Part shown: positions 28,119-36,490 of the stretch, piece by piece
Numbering within the stretch: position 1 is the first letter of the stretch
Layout: every line of letters begins with the position of its first letter
Notes under the pieces: generated by a model
Seen by the model: only the letters and a program-made list of their open reading frames with translations
Told to the model about the DNA's origin: nothing
Database searches by the model: none
Made by a program: the position numbers and the translations under genes
Assembly (NCBI RefSeq): GCF_009797025.1
Contig: NZ_CP047027.1
Coordinates: 4,278,001-4,342,000, forward strand
DNA from: Cellulophaga sp. L1A9
Lineage (GTDB): Bacteria > Bacteroidota > Bacteroidia > Flavobacteriales > Flavobacteriaceae
Reading direction: 5' to 3'
DNA: 64,000 bases

Positions 28119-29117
28119 ATGAGAAAAAGTATTAGTGCAATGCTACTTATTTTGAGTATAACAAGTTGTGCACAGCAAAACAAAAAAGAAACTGTAAAAG
28201 AAACCACTCCAACTCCTATAGATTTAAAAGCAATTTTAGAAGATGACCCGTATATAGGTCAATTAAAAAAGTACGACTATGAACCGGAATACGTGCTAAA
28301 AATAACTACGCTATATGCTTATGAAATTAGGGTTAACGATATTCCTGTAGCTACTAATTATAGTACAATGGGGGGTACCATTTGGTATCCTATTAATAAG
28401 GCAATATTGCAAAGTGGCAAACAAACTTTATCTATTAGCATATATCCAAGATATACAGATGATAATACTCAAAAGGAATATTTTGAAGATCCTGATAATT
28501 ATGATTTTTGGTTAGATATAACACAGACTGCATGGATTGATGGTAGTAGAGAAGAGCCCAAAATGGTATTAGAATATGAAATGCCTAGGAAAGATGATCG
28601 TGGAAAAGAAGTAAATTTTTCTCAATTGAAATCTCATCATGATGAGCTAAGCTTTAAAGCAAAGGTACCTTATACCCTCACCGGTTGGAGTGATAGTAAA
28701 GTGTTTGATAAAAAAGATAGTGTAGCCATTGAGAAAAGAGTGGTAGCCTTCTATCAAAAGTATAGACAACTTATGGTAGATAAAGAAGCATTACAACTAC
28801 AAAAAATCAAATTAAAACAAGGCTATGAAACTTCTCAGTATTCCTATTTGGATAAAGAGAAATTATTTAAAGATAGAGAGGAATATGTAAGGGATTTTCC
28901 TAAAGAAGATTTTTTAATGGCTGATTTAGAAAATTATGAATTAAAATTTTATGGAAATAACAGGGTATTGGGCTTGGTTTTTGCTAATGATCCTGATAAA
29001 GGCGAATCTATGATGGCAAAATATTATTTAGATAAAAATGGGGATGGTAGGGTATCATATTATCCAATTTTACTACATCAACCTAAAGGTTCAGATAGTT
29101 TAGAAATAATAAGGTGA
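28119..29117 (+). CDS. Type X array lipoprotein, copy 3
   Basis: 332 aa. The last 150 residues are identical to copy 2, while the centre differs: YSTMGGTIWYPINKAI, DDNTQKEYFEDPDNYDF, and RGKEVNFSQLKSHHDELSFKAK, the last block being nearest copy 5. The sharp change from variable centre to identical C-terminal half is best explained by recent conversion or unequal crossing-over with copy 2. Lipobox and strand motifs as in copy 1. Confidence 0.85.
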   Translation: MRKSISAMLLILSITSCAQQNKKETVKETTPTPIDLKAILEDDPYIGQLKKYDYEPEYVLKITTLYAYEIRVNDIPVATNYSTMGGTIWYPINKAILQSGKQTLSISIYPRYTDDNTQKEYFEDPDNYDFWLDITQTAWIDGSREEPKMVLEYEMPRKDDRGKEVNFSQLKSHHDELSFKAKVPYTLTGWSDSKVFDKKDSVAIEKRVVAFYQKYRQLMVDKEALQLQKIKLKQGYETSQYSYLDKEKLFKDREEYVRDFPKEDFLMADLENYELKFYGNNRVLGLVFANDPDKGESMMAKYYLDKNGDGRVSYYPILLHQPKGSDSLEIIR

Positions 29118-29173
29118 GTTTTATGCCATTTTTAATACATATTAATTGTGCCTACAGATTTAAATAAACACGT

Positions 29174-30175
29174 ATGAGAAAAAGTATTAGTGCAATGCTA
29201 CTTATTTTGAGTATAACAAGTTGTGCACAGCAAAACAAAAAAGAAACTGTAAAAGAAACCACTCCAACTCCTATAGATTTAAAAGCAATTTTAGAAGATG
29301 ACCCTTATATAGGTCAATTAAAAAAGTACGACTATGAACCGGAATACGTGCTACAAATAACTACGCTATACGCTTATGAAATTAGGGTTAACGATATTCC
29401 TGTAGCTACTAATTTTAGTACAATGGGGGGTACTATTTGGTATCCTATTAATGAGGCAATATTGCAAAGTGGTAAACAAACTTTATCTATTACTATATAT
29501 CCAAGATATACAGATAATAAAACTCAAAAAGTCTATTTTGAAGATCCTGATAATTATGATTTTTGGTTAGATATAACACAGACTGCCTGGATTGATGGAA
29601 ATAGAGAAGAGCCCAAAACGGTATTGGAATATGAAATGCCTAGGAAAGATGATCGTGGGAAAGAAATAGATTTTTCTAAATTAACATCGCGTCATGATGA
29701 ATTAACTTTTACAGCAAAGGTTCCTTATACCCTCACTGGTTGGAGCGAAAGTAAAGTGTTTGATAAAAAAGATAGTGTAGCCATTGAGCAAAGAGTGGTA
29801 GCTTTCTACCAAAAGTATAGACAACTTATGGTAGATAAAGAAGCACTACAACTACAGGAAATGAAATTAAATCAAGGCTATGAAACTTCTCAGTATTCCT
29901 ATTTAGATAAAGATAAATTATTTAAAGATAGAAAGGAATATGTGAGAGATTTTCCTAAGGAGGATTTTCTTATGGGTAAATTAGAAAATTACGATTTAAA
30001 ATTTTATGGAAATAATAGAGTCTTGTGCCTAGTTGCAGCTGATGGTCATCTATATAGAGGAGAGCCTATGATAGCAAAAAAATATTTAGATAAAAATGGG
30101 AATGGTAGAGTATCATTTTATCCAATTTTACTACACCAACCTAAAGGTTCAGATAGTTTAGAAATAATCAGGTGA
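29174..30175 (+). CDS. Type X array lipoprotein, copy 4
   Basis: 333 aa. N-terminal third as copy 2. The middle TFTAKVPYTLTGWSESK...LQEMKLNQGYETSQYSYLDKDKLFKD matches copy 1. The tail MGKLENYDLKFYGNNRVLCLVAADGHLYRGEPMIAKKYLDKNGNG is shared only with copy 5. Cys replaces Gly in the RVLCLV strand. A clear mosaic. Same SITSC lipobox, so membrane-anchored outside the cytoplasm. Confidence 0.85.
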   Translation: MRKSISAMLLILSITSCAQQNKKETVKETTPTPIDLKAILEDDPYIGQLKKYDYEPEYVLQITTLYAYEIRVNDIPVATNFSTMGGTIWYPINEAILQSGKQTLSITIYPRYTDNKTQKVYFEDPDNYDFWLDITQTAWIDGNREEPKTVLEYEMPRKDDRGKEIDFSKLTSRHDELTFTAKVPYTLTGWSESKVFDKKDSVAIEQRVVAFYQKYRQLMVDKEALQLQEMKLNQGYETSQYSYLDKDKLFKDRKEYVRDFPKEDFLMGKLENYDLKFYGNNRVLCLVAADGHLYRGEPMIAKKYLDKNGNGRVSFYPILLHQPKGSDSLEIIR

Positions 30176-30231
30176 GTTTTATGTCATTTTTAATACATAT
30201 TAATTGTGCCTACAGAGTTAAATAAACACGT

Positions 30232-31233
30232 ATGAGAAAAAGTATTAGTGCAATACTACTTATTTTAAGTATTACAAGTTGTGCACAGCAAAACAAAAAA
30301 GAAACTGTAAAAGAAACCACTCCAACCTCTATAGATTTAAAAGCAATTTTAGAAGATGACCCTTATATAGGTCAATTAAAAAAATATGATTATGAACCGG
30401 AATACGTGCTACAAATAACTACGCTATACGCTTATGAAATTAGGGTGAATGATATTCCTGTAGCTACTAATTTTAGTACAATGGGGGGTACTATTTGGTA
30501 TCCTATTAATGAGGCAATATTGCAAAGTGGTAAACAAACTCTATCTATTACTATATATCCAAGATATACAGATGATGAAACTCAAAAGAAATATTTTGAA
30601 GATCCTGATGATTATGATTTTTGGTTAGATATAACACAGACTGCCTGGATAGATGGAAGTAGAGAAGAACCTAAAATTGTATTAGAATATGAAATGCCTA
30701 GGAAAGATGATCATGGGAAAGAAATAGATTTTTCTCAATTGAAATCGCGCCATGATGAGCTAAGCTTTAAAGCAAAGGTACCTTATACCCTCACTGGTTG
30801 GAGCGAAAGTAAAGTGTTTGATAAAAAAGATAGTGTAGCCATTGAGCAAAGAGTGGTGGCTTTCTACCAAAAGTATAGACAACTAATGATAGATAAAGAG
30901 GCACTACAATTACAAAAAATGAAATTAAATCAAGGCTATGAAACTTCTCAGTATTCCTATACTGATAAAGATAAATTATTTAATGATAGAGAGGAGTATG
31001 TGAGAGATTTTCCTAAGGAGGATTTTCTTATGGGTAAATTAGAAAATTATGATTTAAAATTTTATGGAAATAATAGGGTCTTGTGCCTAGTTGCAGCTGA
31101 TGGTCATCTATATAGAGGAGAGCCTATGATAGCAAAAAAATATTTAGATCAAAACGGTAATGGTAGAGTATCATTTTATCCAATTCTATTACATCAACCT
31201 AAAGGTTCAGATAGTTTAGAAATAATAAGGTGA
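30232..31233 (+). CDS. Type X array lipoprotein, copy 5
   Basis: 333 aa. The DDETQKKYFEDPDDYDF block is that of copy 2, FSQLKSRHDELSFKAK is near copy 3, and the VAADGHLYRGEP tail is that of copy 4. Private changes include TDKDKLFNDREEY and IDKEALQLQKM. Copy 5 is the last near-identical unit; the spacer after it is slightly diverged and leads into a gene whose signal peptide is kept but whose body is different. Confidence 0.85.
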   Translation: MRKSISAILLILSITSCAQQNKKETVKETTPTSIDLKAILEDDPYIGQLKKYDYEPEYVLQITTLYAYEIRVNDIPVATNFSTMGGTIWYPINEAILQSGKQTLSITIYPRYTDDETQKKYFEDPDDYDFWLDITQTAWIDGSREEPKIVLEYEMPRKDDHGKEIDFSQLKSRHDELSFKAKVPYTLTGWSESKVFDKKDSVAIEQRVVAFYQKYRQLMIDKEALQLQKMKLNQGYETSQYSYTDKDKLFNDREEYVRDFPKEDFLMGKLENYDLKFYGNNRVLCLVAADGHLYRGEPMIAKKYLDQNGNGRVSFYPILLHQPKGSDSLEIIR

Positions 31234-31290
31234 GTTTTTATGCCATTTTTAATACATATTAATAGTGTCTACGGATTTAAATAAATATAT

Positions 31291-32292
31291 ATGAGAATAA
31301 TCATTAGTGCAATGCTACTTATTTTAAGCATAACAAGTTGTGCACAAGACAGTACACAAAAGAATATGAAAACATTATCAGATATTAGTAATTTATATCA
31401 AGAAATAAATCATTATCCAATAGAACCACATTACGGTATTTATGTAAGTTCTTCCAATACAAATTTTGAAGTGAGAATAAATGATATTCCAGTTTTTCTT
31501 GAATATGAATTTATTACCAATGAAATCTCTCCTAAAGGAAGTTACATTCCTATTAACCTCGCTATATCTAAATCAGGTATTCAAAAGATAGAGGTTCGTA
31601 TGTATCCATCATATAATAGAGAAACACAAGAATTAGAACCTAGCTTAAAGAATGCTCAAGTAACAGTTGATGTAGTAAAACGAGAATATAATACAGTAAA
31701 AGAAACGTATAGCGAGGAAGAAGTCATACTAAATCTGGCTGCACCTACGGAAAAAAATGAAGTAAGTAAAAAAACAAAATTTATTTATCCAGAACTTACA
31801 GAGTATATTTTTGATGAAACTTTTGAAGCATTAGTGCCTTATGATATAAAAACATTAGAGAAAGCCCAAAATTTAATAACTACTGATCCAGAGGAAATAA
31901 AAAAATTAACAAAGGAATTACTTATTGCATATAATGAAATTTGGCAAATTTACGATCAAAATAAAGTTTCGCAATATGCTGATTTAATTTATAACAAAGA
32001 AAAACGAGCCGCTCAACAATTATTTTTCACAGAAGTCGACAGTAAAAAAAGAGCTAAAGAAGATATTTTAGAAAATGGAAAAATTCTTGAAGAAAATTAT
32101 GAAATGATGCCATTTGAAGATTTCAAACTACGCTTTTATTCGAATGGTAAAATTGTCACACTAGTTTATGATAAATTAGGACAGGTCGGACGAAACAAAT
32201 CTGTTTTAAGAGCTAAAGGAGAAGGCAGGAAAAACAGTTATTACTCCCTATTTTACAAGCCTGTAGGAAGCGATAAATTTATTTTATATTAA
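31291..32292 (+). CDS. Type X lipoprotein with array signal peptide, divergent body
   Basis: 333 aa. The first 19 residues (MRIIISAMLLILSITSCAQ) and the upstream spacer are those of the array, but from residue 20 the protein is only distantly related: VSSSNTNFEVRINDIPVFLEYEF, PINLAISKSGIQKIEVRMYPSY, FEALVPYDIKTLEKAQNL, MPFEDFKLRFYSNGKIVTLVY, and YKPVGSDKFILY at the C-terminus. The Lys-rich middle (120-250) is new. It is a shared 5' cassette on another family member. It may be cotranscribed with the GIDE-domain gene 10 bp downstream. Confidence 0.8.
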   Translation: MRIIISAMLLILSITSCAQDSTQKNMKTLSDISNLYQEINHYPIEPHYGIYVSSSNTNFEVRINDIPVFLEYEFITNEISPKGSYIPINLAISKSGIQKIEVRMYPSYNRETQELEPSLKNAQVTVDVVKREYNTVKETYSEEEVILNLAAPTEKNEVSKKTKFIYPELTEYIFDETFEALVPYDIKTLEKAQNLITTDPEEIKKLTKELLIAYNEIWQIYDQNKVSQYADLIYNKEKRAAQQLFFTEVDSKKRAKEDILENGKILEENYEMMPFEDFKLRFYSNGKIVTLVYDKLGQVGRNKSVLRAKGEGRKNSYYSLFYKPVGSDKFILY

Positions 32293-32301
32293 TTTTAGCC
32301 A

Positions 32302-32985
32302 GTGGAACTAATCATATTACCAACTTTAATTTCTTTTGACTTTTCGGACGGCCTATTTTTTCTATTAATTGGTGGAATGATATTATATGGTGTTTTTAAG
32401 AAGAAAAAACCAAGTATTATAAAAACACTTGCAATTTCAGAGATAAATACATTATCAATAGGATTGTGTAAAATAAAAGGACAAATATTAGCAACTAATC
32501 AAATAACTTCACCGATAACAGAGACTCAATGTATTGGCTATAACTATAGTAAACTATCATACGGATACAAAGCAGTAGGAAGAGCCAATGGAAGGAAAAA
32601 ATGGAGAACGTACCGTACTAAATCTAAAAGCGTGGATTTTTTTATTAAAGATGCAACAGGACAAATTAAAGTAAATGCTAAAAATATTTCTATACAAATA
32701 AATGTAAATAGATCCGAAAAAAAACTATCCAGAACGTTACTTGATGTGGAAAGTTTATTATTGGAAGACGGTACAGAATATATATTGATCGGTACAATTA
32801 ATGTAGCTAAAAATGGATATATGGAAATTGTAAAAGAAAAAGAGCTTATTATAATGGATGAGGCTTTTTATAAATTTGTGAATGTAGAGATTCCATCTAT
32901 GAAAAAAAAAATAAGATTATTTATAATATTTTTACTTCTAGGACTATTTATTTTTGTCATACACAACTTTGGTTTATTAAAATAG
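32302..32985 (+). CDS. GIDE/BAM-domain membrane protein, 227 aa
   Basis: The start is GTG at 32302: an in-frame TAG lies two codons before it and no ATG occurs before residue 25. One membrane segment at about 14-34 (SDGLFFLLIGGMILYGVF), a central domain at about 50-175 (LSIGLCKIKGQILATNQITSPITETQCIGYNY...VDFFIKDATGQIKVNA...GTEYILIGTI) matching the GIDE/BAM pattern known from mitochondrial MUL1 and bacterial homologues, and a second membrane helix at about 207-224. No RING domain is present, as usual for bacterial members. These proteins often neighbour LemA and TPM genes. A second GIDE protein is at 44529-45551. Confidence 0.75.
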   Translation: MELIILPTLISFDFSDGLFFLLIGGMILYGVFKKKKPSIIKTLAISEINTLSIGLCKIKGQILATNQITSPITETQCIGYNYSKLSYGYKAVGRANGRKKWRTYRTKSKSVDFFIKDATGQIKVNAKNISIQINVNRSEKKLSRTLLDVESLLLEDGTEYILIGTINVAKNGYMEIVKEKELIIMDEAFYKFVNVEIPSMKKKIRLFIIFLLLGLFIFVIHNFGLLK

Positions 32986-33411
32986 TATAGAATAGTGACA
33001 TAGTTTATACTTCCTAGTAGCACATTAAAATATGCTTGTTTTGTAAATACATATATCCAATATAAGGTTGCAAAAGAAACGAAATATGTTCTGATTAAAT
33101 TAATGATTTATGAATCCTACTCGTTACTTAAAATTGCAATAGGTCTCTAGAATATTTATAATGTTAATTGATGTTTACTTAGTCGATAAGGCACTCGTTA
33201 CAAACGAGCGTTAGTGGGTCACGCACTACAAAAGTATACCTTGATATTATTTTTAGAAAATGAGAAATTACAAAATAGCCTCAAAATTTAAATATAGAAA
33301 TAATCTACATAATTTCGATTTTTATCTATAAGTTTGTAAAGATTTAGTTAATATAATTTCATGTAGTAAATAGGTATTTACTGCTTATAACGCCCTTAAT
33401 ATCTGCCTAAA
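32986..33411. other. Intergenic region with decayed promoter module
   Basis: 426 bp without a gene. Bases 33009-33090 align with 57948-58030 and 59203-59285 (CTAGTA...ATTAAAATATG...TTGTA...GCAAAAGA-AC-AAATAT), the segment upstream of two - strand Y genes. About 100 bp further, at 33191-33230, is a copy of the dispersed hairpin repeat, in the same order as at those loci. The rest shows nothing recognisable. Confidence 0.55.
33191..33211. repeat. Dispersed hairpin repeat, copy A
   Basis: GCACTCGTTACAAACGAGCGT: arms ACTCGTT and AACGAG pair around ACA. One of at least seven related hairpins in the island. Confidence 0.65.
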
Positions 33412-33987
33412 ATGAGATACTTTACTTCATTTCTTTTTTTATTCTTTTTTTCTTTTGGCTTTACTCAAAACTCCAAAATTAGTATTGAAATTTCTAGCCC
33501 TAACTTTCATTATTCGGAATTTGATGATGAAAGCTATATGGATGGGTCTATTAATGTAAGTGCAAAAATAACCAACCAAAGTCAAGATACTTTGTACATC
33601 CTTAATGAGAACTTAAATCACATGGCATTTTATTGTACACCCTATAAAATGAAATTAGATAAAATTACTAAGAATTGTAATAGCGTAATGCATGGTATTT
33701 CTATGGCTACGATTTCGGATGGTGGATTTAAACCTAAAGGTAAATTTTCCGTGGATAATTTTCAAGCATTAGCTCCTCAAGCCACGCAGCAACTTAGAAT
33801 CTATATTGAGGATGTGGATGAAAGTTTTTGTGTAGATAAAGATGGAAATACAGCACTTACGATAAGCTTTGAATTTCCTGAAGAAATATTGGATGACTCT
33901 GTAAAAGAAAGTCCAATATATGCCAGGCTTCCCAAAGGAAAATTTATAAGTAATACTATAGCTTTTAGTTATAAAAGAAAAATGTAG
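33412..33987 (+). CDS. Secreted hypothetical protein, 191 aa
   Basis: Signal peptide at 1-19 (FLFLFFFSFGFTQ), no lipobox. The mature part looks like a beta-sandwich: SINVSAKITNQSQDTLYILNEN, FKPKGKFSVDNFQALAPQATQQLRIYIEDVDESF, NTALTISFEFPEEILDD. The three Cys and the NQSQDTLYI pattern recall Bacteroidota proteins with a conserved Ig-like 'intracellular proteinase inhibitor' strand order, but I cannot name the family. It is an isolated + strand gene flanked on both sides by hairpin-repeat debris. Confidence 0.7.
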   Translation: MRYFTSFLFLFFFSFGFTQNSKISIEISSPNFHYSEFDDESYMDGSINVSAKITNQSQDTLYILNENLNHMAFYCTPYKMKLDKITKNCNSVMHGISMATISDGGFKPKGKFSVDNFQALAPQATQQLRIYIEDVDESFCVDKDGNTALTISFEFPEEILDDSVKESPIYARLPKGKFISNTIAFSYKRKM

Positions 33988-34114
33988 TATCAAATCAATT
34001 TACCAATGGAAATTTTTTTTTCAATAAAAATTAATAATGTTTACTCACTATTGAAAAAATGGAAGAGGTATTTAAATTCTTAATAATTTTATATTAATGT
34101 TTACTTAATTTATT

Positions 34115-34141
34115 TAACACGCGTAACAGAAGAGCGCTAAC
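34115..34141. repeat. Dispersed hairpin repeat, copy B (degenerate)
   Basis: AACACGCGTAACAGAAGAGCGCTAA, preceded by AATGTTTACTTA as in copy A and followed by a CGAGG motif. More decayed than the other copies. Confidence 0.5.
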
Positions 34142-34359
34142 CGAGGCCGCGCACATGCGGCACCGCTACACATAGGACAAATATGCATGCTCCTAATTGT
34201 TGCTATTGGTTTTCCTGAAATAATTATATTTACTTTATAGTATTTATATCACCACCTATCACCTCAATCGGTGCTGCTTGAATTAGTTTTATTACTCCTA
34301 ATAGCAGTTATATATTCTCTTTCAATGCTTTCATAAATAGGCTTCACATTCATTGTAAT

Positions 34360-34660
34360 AAAAATTCGCTCATCTTTAACTCTTTGTATTTAGTATCATC
34401 ATAATTTTAAGTTATAGTTATATGATCTGTAAGCTCATGTGTATTTTTTTCTTTAGCGTTTGACTTTTTTGAAGCATCAGTATTCGTATCTTTTTCTTTT
34501 AAATTAGAGTTAAAAAAAATTGTCTATTATTAAATTTATAATAATCACATTAATTACAAGTATGCTATTTTTGTATCAACTTCAACAAGTTTAAAAAATG
34601 TAAATAGTGTATTTGTTATTTTCTCTACTGAGTTGATAATCCAACTGTCAGATTTCGAAT
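34360..34660 (-). pseudogene. Decayed copy of the 35.4-36.2 kb lipoprotein
   Basis: The - strand of this stretch retains recognisable pieces of the neighbouring lipoprotein gene: the block around 34455-34520 (AGCGTTTGACTTTTTTGAAGC, CATCAGTATTCGTATCTTTT) matches 35260-35330 and 36080-36150, and 34390-34440 matches the KYDDPRYKEL region. The signal-peptide part is broken by base changes and there is no open frame. It also includes the in-phase end of the next copy, beyond that copy's frameshift. Confidence 0.7.
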
Positions 34661-34674
34661 TGGTCCAGTAGATT

Positions 34675-35400
34675 CTAAATCAAAAGCCCCCTAATCGTCA
34701 TATGACCTCCTCCTATATTTTTATAAACAGGGTTCGAATGTACTGTTGTTAAAATTTTGTCATTTTTATTTAGAAAACATTTCTCTGGTTCAAAATAAAA
34801 AGAATGATGAGTATGTTTTAATTTATCATGATTAAGATCAGATAAGTCCATGAATTCATTTAACGAGTTTCCTAATTTATAAGGAATTTTTCTAATTAAT
34901 ATTATTTCAAAAGGTGGTGCAACATCACCCGTAAATCTTTTATCTAAAGCTAAATCTAGTACAATTAGTTTTTTTTCCGGCTCCGACTGCCGAAATCTTA
35001 GTTTAACATCATCATAATTAAAACTACTTTTTGAATGTTTTTTAGACAAAAATAATTCATCCTTATGCTCGCCAAAAATACTTAGTATTTTCTCGTAAGA
35101 ATCTCCAATAAAAAAAGACTTCCCATTATATTTGAATTCACACACATCAATTTCAAAACGGTGCTCTTGTTTTTCAAATTGCGTCATTAATTCTTTATAC
35201 CTAGGGTCGTCGTACTTTGGCGTTATAGTTAAATCATCTGAATCATTAACAATATTTTTTTCTTCAGCGTTTGATTTTTTTGATGCATCAGTGCTAACAT
35301 CTTTTTCTTTTAAATTTGAGTTTAAAAAATTGCATGCTGTTAAACTGATAATAAGTGCGATAGTAATAAGTAATTTTATTTTTTTATTATCAATCTCCAT
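34675..35400 (-). CDS. Lipoprotein with frameshifted C-terminus
   Basis: 241 aa from the ATG at 35400 (MEIDNKKIKLLITIALIISLTAC, lipobox LTAC). It is a close paralogue of 35438-36217. A charged linker (KEKDVSTDASKKSNAEEKN) leads to a domain with CEFKYNGKSFFIGDSYEKILSIFGEHKDE, a pattern seen in small Bacteroidota lipoproteins of unknown function. Near the stop, one G is missing relative to the paralogue (AGGGG-GC instead of AGGGGAGC at about 34683-34690), so it ends GLLI instead of continuing for about 20 residues; the old tail is still readable to about 34630. Possibly functional, possibly early decay. Confidence 0.7.
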   Translation of the reverse strand: MEIDNKKIKLLITIALIISLTACNFLNSNLKEKDVSTDASKKSNAEEKNIVNDSDDLTITPKYDDPRYKELMTQFEKQEHRFEIDVCEFKYNGKSFFIGDSYEKILSIFGEHKDELFLSKKHSKSSFNYDDVKLRFRQSEPEKKLIVLDLALDKRFTGDVAPPFEIILIRKIPYKLGNSLNEFMDLSDLNHDKLKHTHHSFYFEPEKCFLNKNDKILTTVHSNPVYKNIGGGHMTIRGLLI

Positions 35401-35437
35401 AAGTTTATGAAATTTTAATAGTGTATTATTTAGGTCT

Positions 35438-36217
35438 TTACTGAGCTGATATTCCAACTTTCAGGCCTTTAATTGGTCCAGTAGATTCTGGATCAAAAGC
35501 TCCCCTAATCGTCATATGACCTCCTCCAATATTTTTATAAACAGGATTAGAATCTAATACTGTAAAAATTGTTTCATTTTCGTTTATAGAACATTTCTCT
35601 AGTTCTATAAACGAAAATGAATGTTGAGTATGTTTTAACTTATCATGATTAAGATCAGATAATTCCATGAATTCATTTAACGAGTTTCCTAATTTATAAG
35701 GAATTTTTCTAAGTAATATTATTTCAAAAGGTGGGGCAACATCTCCCGTAAATCTTCTATCTAAAGCTAAGTTTAGTGTGGTCAATTTTTTTCCTGGTTC
35801 CGACAACAAGAAAGTTAATTTAATATCGTCATATTCAAATCTATAATATGAATATTTTTCAGACAAAAATAATTCATCCTTATGCTCGCCAAAAATACTT
35901 AGTATTTTCTCGTAAGAATCACCAATAAAAAAAGACTTCCCATTATATTTGAATTCACACGCATCAATTTCAAAACGGTGCTCTTGTTTTTCAAATTGCG
36001 TCATTAATTCTTTATACCTAGGGTCGTCGTACTTTGGCGTTATAGTTAAATCATCTGAATCATTAACAATATTTTTTTCTTCAGCGTTTGATTTTTTTGA
36101 TGCATCAGTGCTAACATCTTTTTCTTTTAAATTAGAGTTAAAAAAATTGCATGCTGTTAAACTGATAATAAGTGCGATAGTAATAAGTAATTTTATTTTT
36201 TTATTATCAATCTCCAT
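35438..36217 (-). CDS. Lipoprotein, intact member of a decaying tandem array
   Basis: 259 aa from the ATG at 36217. An in-frame start further upstream (36331) would add residues that are the C-terminal tail of another copy (MTIRG-FDPE-TGPI), so it is rejected. Lipobox LTAC. Linker rich in Lys/Glu/Asp, then YNGKSFFIGDSYEKILSIFGEHKDE, a YEYDDIKLTFLLSEPGKKLTTLNLALD strand pair, and a C-terminus NPVYKNIGGGHMTIRGAFDPESTGPIKGL. The unit length to the next copy is about 817 bp. Function unknown; it is not related to the X/Y proteins as far as I can see. Confidence 0.78.
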   Translation of the reverse strand: MEIDNKKIKLLITIALIISLTACNFFNSNLKEKDVSTDASKKSNAEEKNIVNDSDDLTITPKYDDPRYKELMTQFEKQEHRFEIDACEFKYNGKSFFIGDSYEKILSIFGEHKDELFLSEKYSYYRFEYDDIKLTFLLSEPGKKLTTLNLALDRRFTGDVAPPFEIILLRKIPYKLGNSLNEFMELSDLNHDKLKHTQHSFSFIELEKCSINENETIFTVLDSNPVYKNIGGGHMTIRGAFDPESTGPIKGLKVGISAQ

Positions 36218-36234
36218 AAGTTTATGAAATTTTA

Positions 36235-36370
36235 ATAGTGTATTATTTAGGTCTTTACTAAGTGATATTCCATCTGTCATCTTTTGAATTGGTCCAGTTA
36301 ATTCTGGATCAAAAGATCCTCTGATAGTCATATGACATCCTCCTATATTTTTTATAAACAGGGGTAGAAT
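36235..36370 (-). pseudogene. Orphan 3' end of a fourth array copy
   Basis: The - strand reads the tail of the lipoprotein family (about 25 residues ending MTIRG-FDPELTGPIQK) preceded by a frameshifted NPVYKNIGG stretch; nothing of the rest of the gene remains upstream, where the hairpin repeat begins. It shows that the array once had at least one more unit. Confidence 0.7.
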
Positions 36371-36416
36371 GTATTGTTGTTAAAATAATTTTAATTGATA
36401 TTTTCTTACTCGATAT

Positions 36417-36439
36417 AGCACTCGTTACAAATGAGCGCT
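36417..36439. repeat. Dispersed hairpin repeat, copy C
   Basis: AGCACTCGTTACAAATGAGCGCT, a 10-bp imperfect stem around ACA, followed by ATCGAGGTAA. One of the best-preserved copies. Confidence 0.7.
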
Positions 36440-36490
36440 ATCGAGGTAAATTAAAAGTTGTCTATAGATATTACATAATCCATGCAGAAA

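Larger units (their letters stand above)
26007..31290 (+). repeat. Five-copy tandem gene array, unit 1055-1059 bp
   Basis: Starts at 26007, 27063, 28119, 29174 and 30232, with a sixth diverged gene at 31291, give spacings of 1056, 1056, 1055, 1058 and 1059 bp. Each unit is one gene plus a conserved spacer of about 57 bp (GTGAGTTTTTATGCCATTTT ... TTAAATAAACACGT). Neither a terminator nor an obvious new promoter is visible in the spacers, so the array may be cotranscribed. Variant blocks are shared between non-adjacent copies, which indicates gene conversion as well as duplication. Confidence 0.93.

Noticed and set aside
27063..30175. Calcium-binding EF-hand from DKNGDG in array copies 2 and 3
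   Set aside because: A single imperfect loop that is changed to DKNGNG, DQNGNG or DENDNP in sister copies; not a conserved site.
26007..31290. Could the regular array be a CRISPR or satellite
   Set aside because: The units are about 1056 bp, each with a complete gene; there are no short repeat-spacer units and no cas genes.
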